From Glaciecola sp. KUL10 (GTDB taxonomy: Bacteria > Pseudomonadota > Gammaproteobacteria > Enterobacterales > Alteromonadaceae): DNA of 64,000 nt. Location: positions 1 to 64,000 of the forward strand of contig NZ_BGNG01000003.1 of the NCBI RefSeq assembly GCF_003203515.1, written 5' to 3'. Positions within the stretch are counted from its first letter, which is position 1. Each line of letters opens with the position of its first letter. The position numbers and the translations under genes were made by a program. The notes beneath the pieces are model-generated. The model saw nothing but the letters and a program-made list of their open reading frames with translations. It was not told the DNA's origin and ran no database searches. Shown here one piece after another: positions 62,137 to 64,000 of this stretch.

Positions 62137-62379
62137 TTAAAAGGCAACGCCATATTTTTCCATCGTTTTTAAACCGGTATGATAAGAACCAAAGTCAATA
62201 ACGTCATCCATTTCTAATGACACTTCAAATACATCTTCTAACTCTGCAATTAGTGCCATGTGACCAACAGAATCCCACGTTTCAATGCTTGAATACTCTA
62301 ATTTTTCATTCAGATCTTCAGGTTCGATTTCCAACACTTCAATGAAAGCATCATCATATTTTTTTCGATTTTCACTCAT
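62137..62379 (-). CDS. Acyl carrier protein
   Basis: A dedicated ACP of 80 residues, acidic and helical. The phosphopantetheine serine is S37 in WDSVGHM; housekeeping ACP has DSL at this position. ATG 62379 has GGAG at 7 bases. It carries an acyl chain for the neighbouring FabZ-like and FabG-like enzymes, probably for transfer to a sugar by the next acyltransferase. Confidence 0.88.
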   Translation of the reverse strand: MSENRKKYDDAFIEVLEIEPEDLNEKLEYSSIETWDSVGHMALIAELEDVFEVSLEMDDVIDFGSYHTGLKTMEKYGVAF

Positions 62380-62391
62380 TTTTTTCTCCAA

Positions 62392-63033
62392 CTACTTAAA
62401 TACTTGTTTGTTTGTATTTTGTTTTAATACTCGCGCCGGATTTCCCATCGCGATAACGTTATCTGGGATGTCTCTATGCACAACCGACCCCATACCTATT
62501 ATTGTATTGTCACCGATAGTAAGTCCCTCTTTGACCGATGCTCCCATTCCAATATAAGCAGACTTTCCAATCTTAGTACCACCGCCAATATTTGCTTGCG
62601 ATGAAATTACACTAGACTCACCAACATGAACGTCATGACCAACAATAGAAGCGGTATTCAACGCAACATTGCGTTCAAGTTGCGCAGTTGCTTGAACAGA
62701 ACAAAAAGGAGCAATAATCCCTCCATCTTTGATAATTGCCTTTTGGGAGACAAATGCATGCTTTGAAATAATGCTTCGTAATTTCAGCTTTGATTTTTCT
62801 ACGCGTGCTAACATTTGAGACCTTAACGATGGCTCACCAACAGCAACTGTAAGATAGGCAATAAGTTCAGAACTAAAGCAGGTGATTGAACTATCGAGTT
62901 TAGGGTTAAAGTATGCTTCATCAACCAGAAATGATGTTTTAAAATCTGTGTCGCTACCTAAATGTGAGTGCAAAATATCCATGCACTCATGTCCAAATCC
63001 ACCGGCGCCAAAAAGATACCAAGAATCAATCAC
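62392..63033 (-). CDS. NeuD/PglD-like hexapeptide acyltransferase
   Basis: Left-handed beta-helix acyltransferase of 213 residues: an N-terminal Rossmann-like domain (YLFGAGGFGHECMDIL) and hexapeptide repeats (VGHDVHVGESSVISSQANIGGGTKIGKS and following) ending VIAMGNPARVLK. Relatives are NeuD (sialic acid) and PglD (bacillosamine) acetyltransferases. It overlaps the transketolase gene by 4 bases. Given the ACP downstream, an acyl group longer than acetyl is possible. Confidence 0.86.
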   Translation of the reverse strand: MIDSWYLFGAGGFGHECMDILHSHLGSDTDFKTSFLVDEAYFNPKLDSSITCFSSELIAYLTVAVGEPSLRSQMLARVEKSKLKLRSIISKHAFVSQKAIIKDGGIIAPFCSVQATAQLERNVALNTASIVGHDVHVGESSVISSQANIGGGTKIGKSAYIGMGASVKEGLTIGDNTIIGMGSVVHRDIPDNVIAMGNPARVLKQNTNKQVFK

Positions 63034-63998
63034 GACAGATGCTCCATTACTAGGGATTTAATACCATGTGCGTCAAGGCCATATAAATTAAGCAAATATT
63101 CATAATCACCTGTTTCCAAATATTCATCCGGTAACGATCGATTAATTATTTTCGTGGTAAATAGTGAATATTTAACGATTAGCTCGGCAATTATTGAGTA
63201 CAAGCCCCCAATCTTCGTATGTTCTTCACACACAAACAGTATTTCGGAGTCCTTAACAAGCTCAATCAAAGCTGCCTCATCGATAGGCTTAAGGGTACTT
63301 AGGTGTAGCAAACCAAGTGTTGTTCCCTCATTAGCTAAAAGATCAATAGCAGAAAGAGCATGCCCGCTAGTGGTGCCGGTTGAAAGAATATTTACCTTAG
63401 CTTTAGGACGCACCCAAGTTGATTTTCCTATTTGAAAGTCAAATCTTTCTTCGAAAACAACTGGGTAATTTGGCGCACCGGTTAATCTGACGTAACAAGG
63501 CTGGTCATAATCAGAGAGCTTTTCAATCATCAATGCTAACTCAAAGCCATCTGCGGGCGATAAAATTGTCAGTCCGGGAATTGCTCGCATCACTGAAACA
63601 TCCTCAAGCCCAAAATGAGAATTGCCCAAAAATGCCATAGATAGACCACTGCCCAAACCAATTAGTTTGACCGGCTCTTTCATATACCCCATGTTCATTC
63701 TAACTTGTTCAGCCGCTCGCATAGTCGCAAATGGAGCAAACGTTGATGCAAATACATTGTATTCACAACGTGATAAGCCTGCAGCAACGCCAATCATATT
63801 TTGTTCTGCAATGCCTACATTGACGAATCTTTCGGGGTAATTAGAGTAAAAGCTAGCTAAACCAGAAGAACGCCCCAAGTCAGCTGACATGAGCAGAACG
63901 TTTTCATTCTCCTTAGCAAGGGTTGACACGATCTTTCCATAAACCGCTCGGATTCCCATTTTAGACCATCGCTTGGCGGTTTTAGCATCAAACTTCAC
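63030..63998 (-). CDS. Transketolase C-terminal subunit (split transketolase)
   Basis: ThDP-enzyme subunit of 322 residues with pyrimidine-binding and C-terminal domains only, so a partner N-terminal subunit is expected. The catalytic Glu lies in VGIAEQNMIG (about 61-70). Later FASTFAPFATMRAAEQVR matches the family. The gene may begin with GTG at 63998: the minus strand reads TAGTG at 64000-63996, as if this start overlapped the stop of an upstream gene, probably the N-terminal subunit. Internal ATG at 63959 (MGIRAVYGK) is the alternative. Split transketolases in polysaccharide clusters move two-carbon units onto sugars. Confidence 0.85.
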   Translation of the reverse strand: MKFDAKTAKRWSKMGIRAVYGKIVSTLAKENENVLLMSADLGRSSGLASFYSNYPERFVNVGIAEQNMIGVAAGLSRCEYNVFASTFAPFATMRAAEQVRMNMGYMKEPVKLIGLGSGLSMAFLGNSHFGLEDVSVMRAIPGLTILSPADGFELALMIEKLSDYDQPCYVRLTGAPNYPVVFEERFDFQIGKSTWVRPKAKVNILSTGTTSGHALSAIDLLANEGTTLGLLHLSTLKPIDEAALIELVKDSEILFVCEEHTKIGGLYSIIAELIVKYSLFTTKIINRSLPDEYLETGDYEYLLNLYGLDAHGIKSLVMEHLS

Positions 63999-64000
63999 TA

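Overview
The window reads as chromosome of a marine-type gammaproteobacterium of the order Alteromonadales (Pseudoalteromonas/Alteromonas/Colwellia-like). This is an inference from gene content and order: three large TonB-dependent receptors, a complete TtpC-ExbB-ExbD-TonB2-TPR energy-transduction locus, holD-rimI next to a tRNA-Trp, pspABC/pspF joined to sapABCDF, a TyrR/PhhA tyrosine catabolism block, and A+T-rich codon use. No insertion sequence, prophage or CRISPR array was seen.

Left part (1-13.8 kb): an integron-type tyrosine recombinase sits at the left edge, followed by an ECF sigma factor with an overlapping membrane-protein gene and an FMN reductase. Next is an uptake operon (TonB-dependent receptor, TauE/SafE permease, Tat-exported HisC-like aminotransferase) facing a LysR regulator. 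Housekeeping genes follow: argS, prfC, rimI, holD and tRNA-Trp.

Thiamine and TonB block (13.8-29 kb): a TPP riboswitch precedes a TonB-dependent receptor, a small thiamine-binding-family protein, a PnuT-like permease and a thiamine-kinase-like gene, which together form an outer-to-inner-membrane thiamine salvage route. yciA and tmcA separate it from the TonB2 locus and a 967-residue TonB-dependent receptor.

Amino-acid and envelope-stress block (29-44.3 kb): comFB, the 4.5S RNA gene (ffs) with its promoter and a leader hairpin, leucine dehydrogenase with a divergent Lrp-type regulator, then maiA, fahA, tyrR and phhA (with a TyrR box upstream of phhA). After these come pspCBA with a sigma-54 promoter, divergent pspF, and sapABCDF overlapping pspF.

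Surface-structure region (44.5-64 kb) is the accessory part. It holds (i) gmd-colC-colD, which should make GDP-L-colitose, preceded by a fucosyltransferase-like glycosyltransferase; (ii) a six-gene operon in which an HMW1C-like (GT41) glycosyltransferase is followed by a non-canonical outer-membrane usher, a SPOR lipoprotein, two DUF4402 pilin-like subunits and a PapD-like chaperone; and (iii) a sigma-54-type promoter with a DegT aminotransferase gene, facing a run of SDR, small dehydrogenase-subunit-like, GMC oxidoreductase, FabZ-like dehydratase, acyl carrier protein, NeuD-like acyltransferase and transketolase C-terminal subunit genes that continues off the right edge. The pilus/GT41 operon and the ACP/transketolase cluster are the best candidates for undescribed biology.
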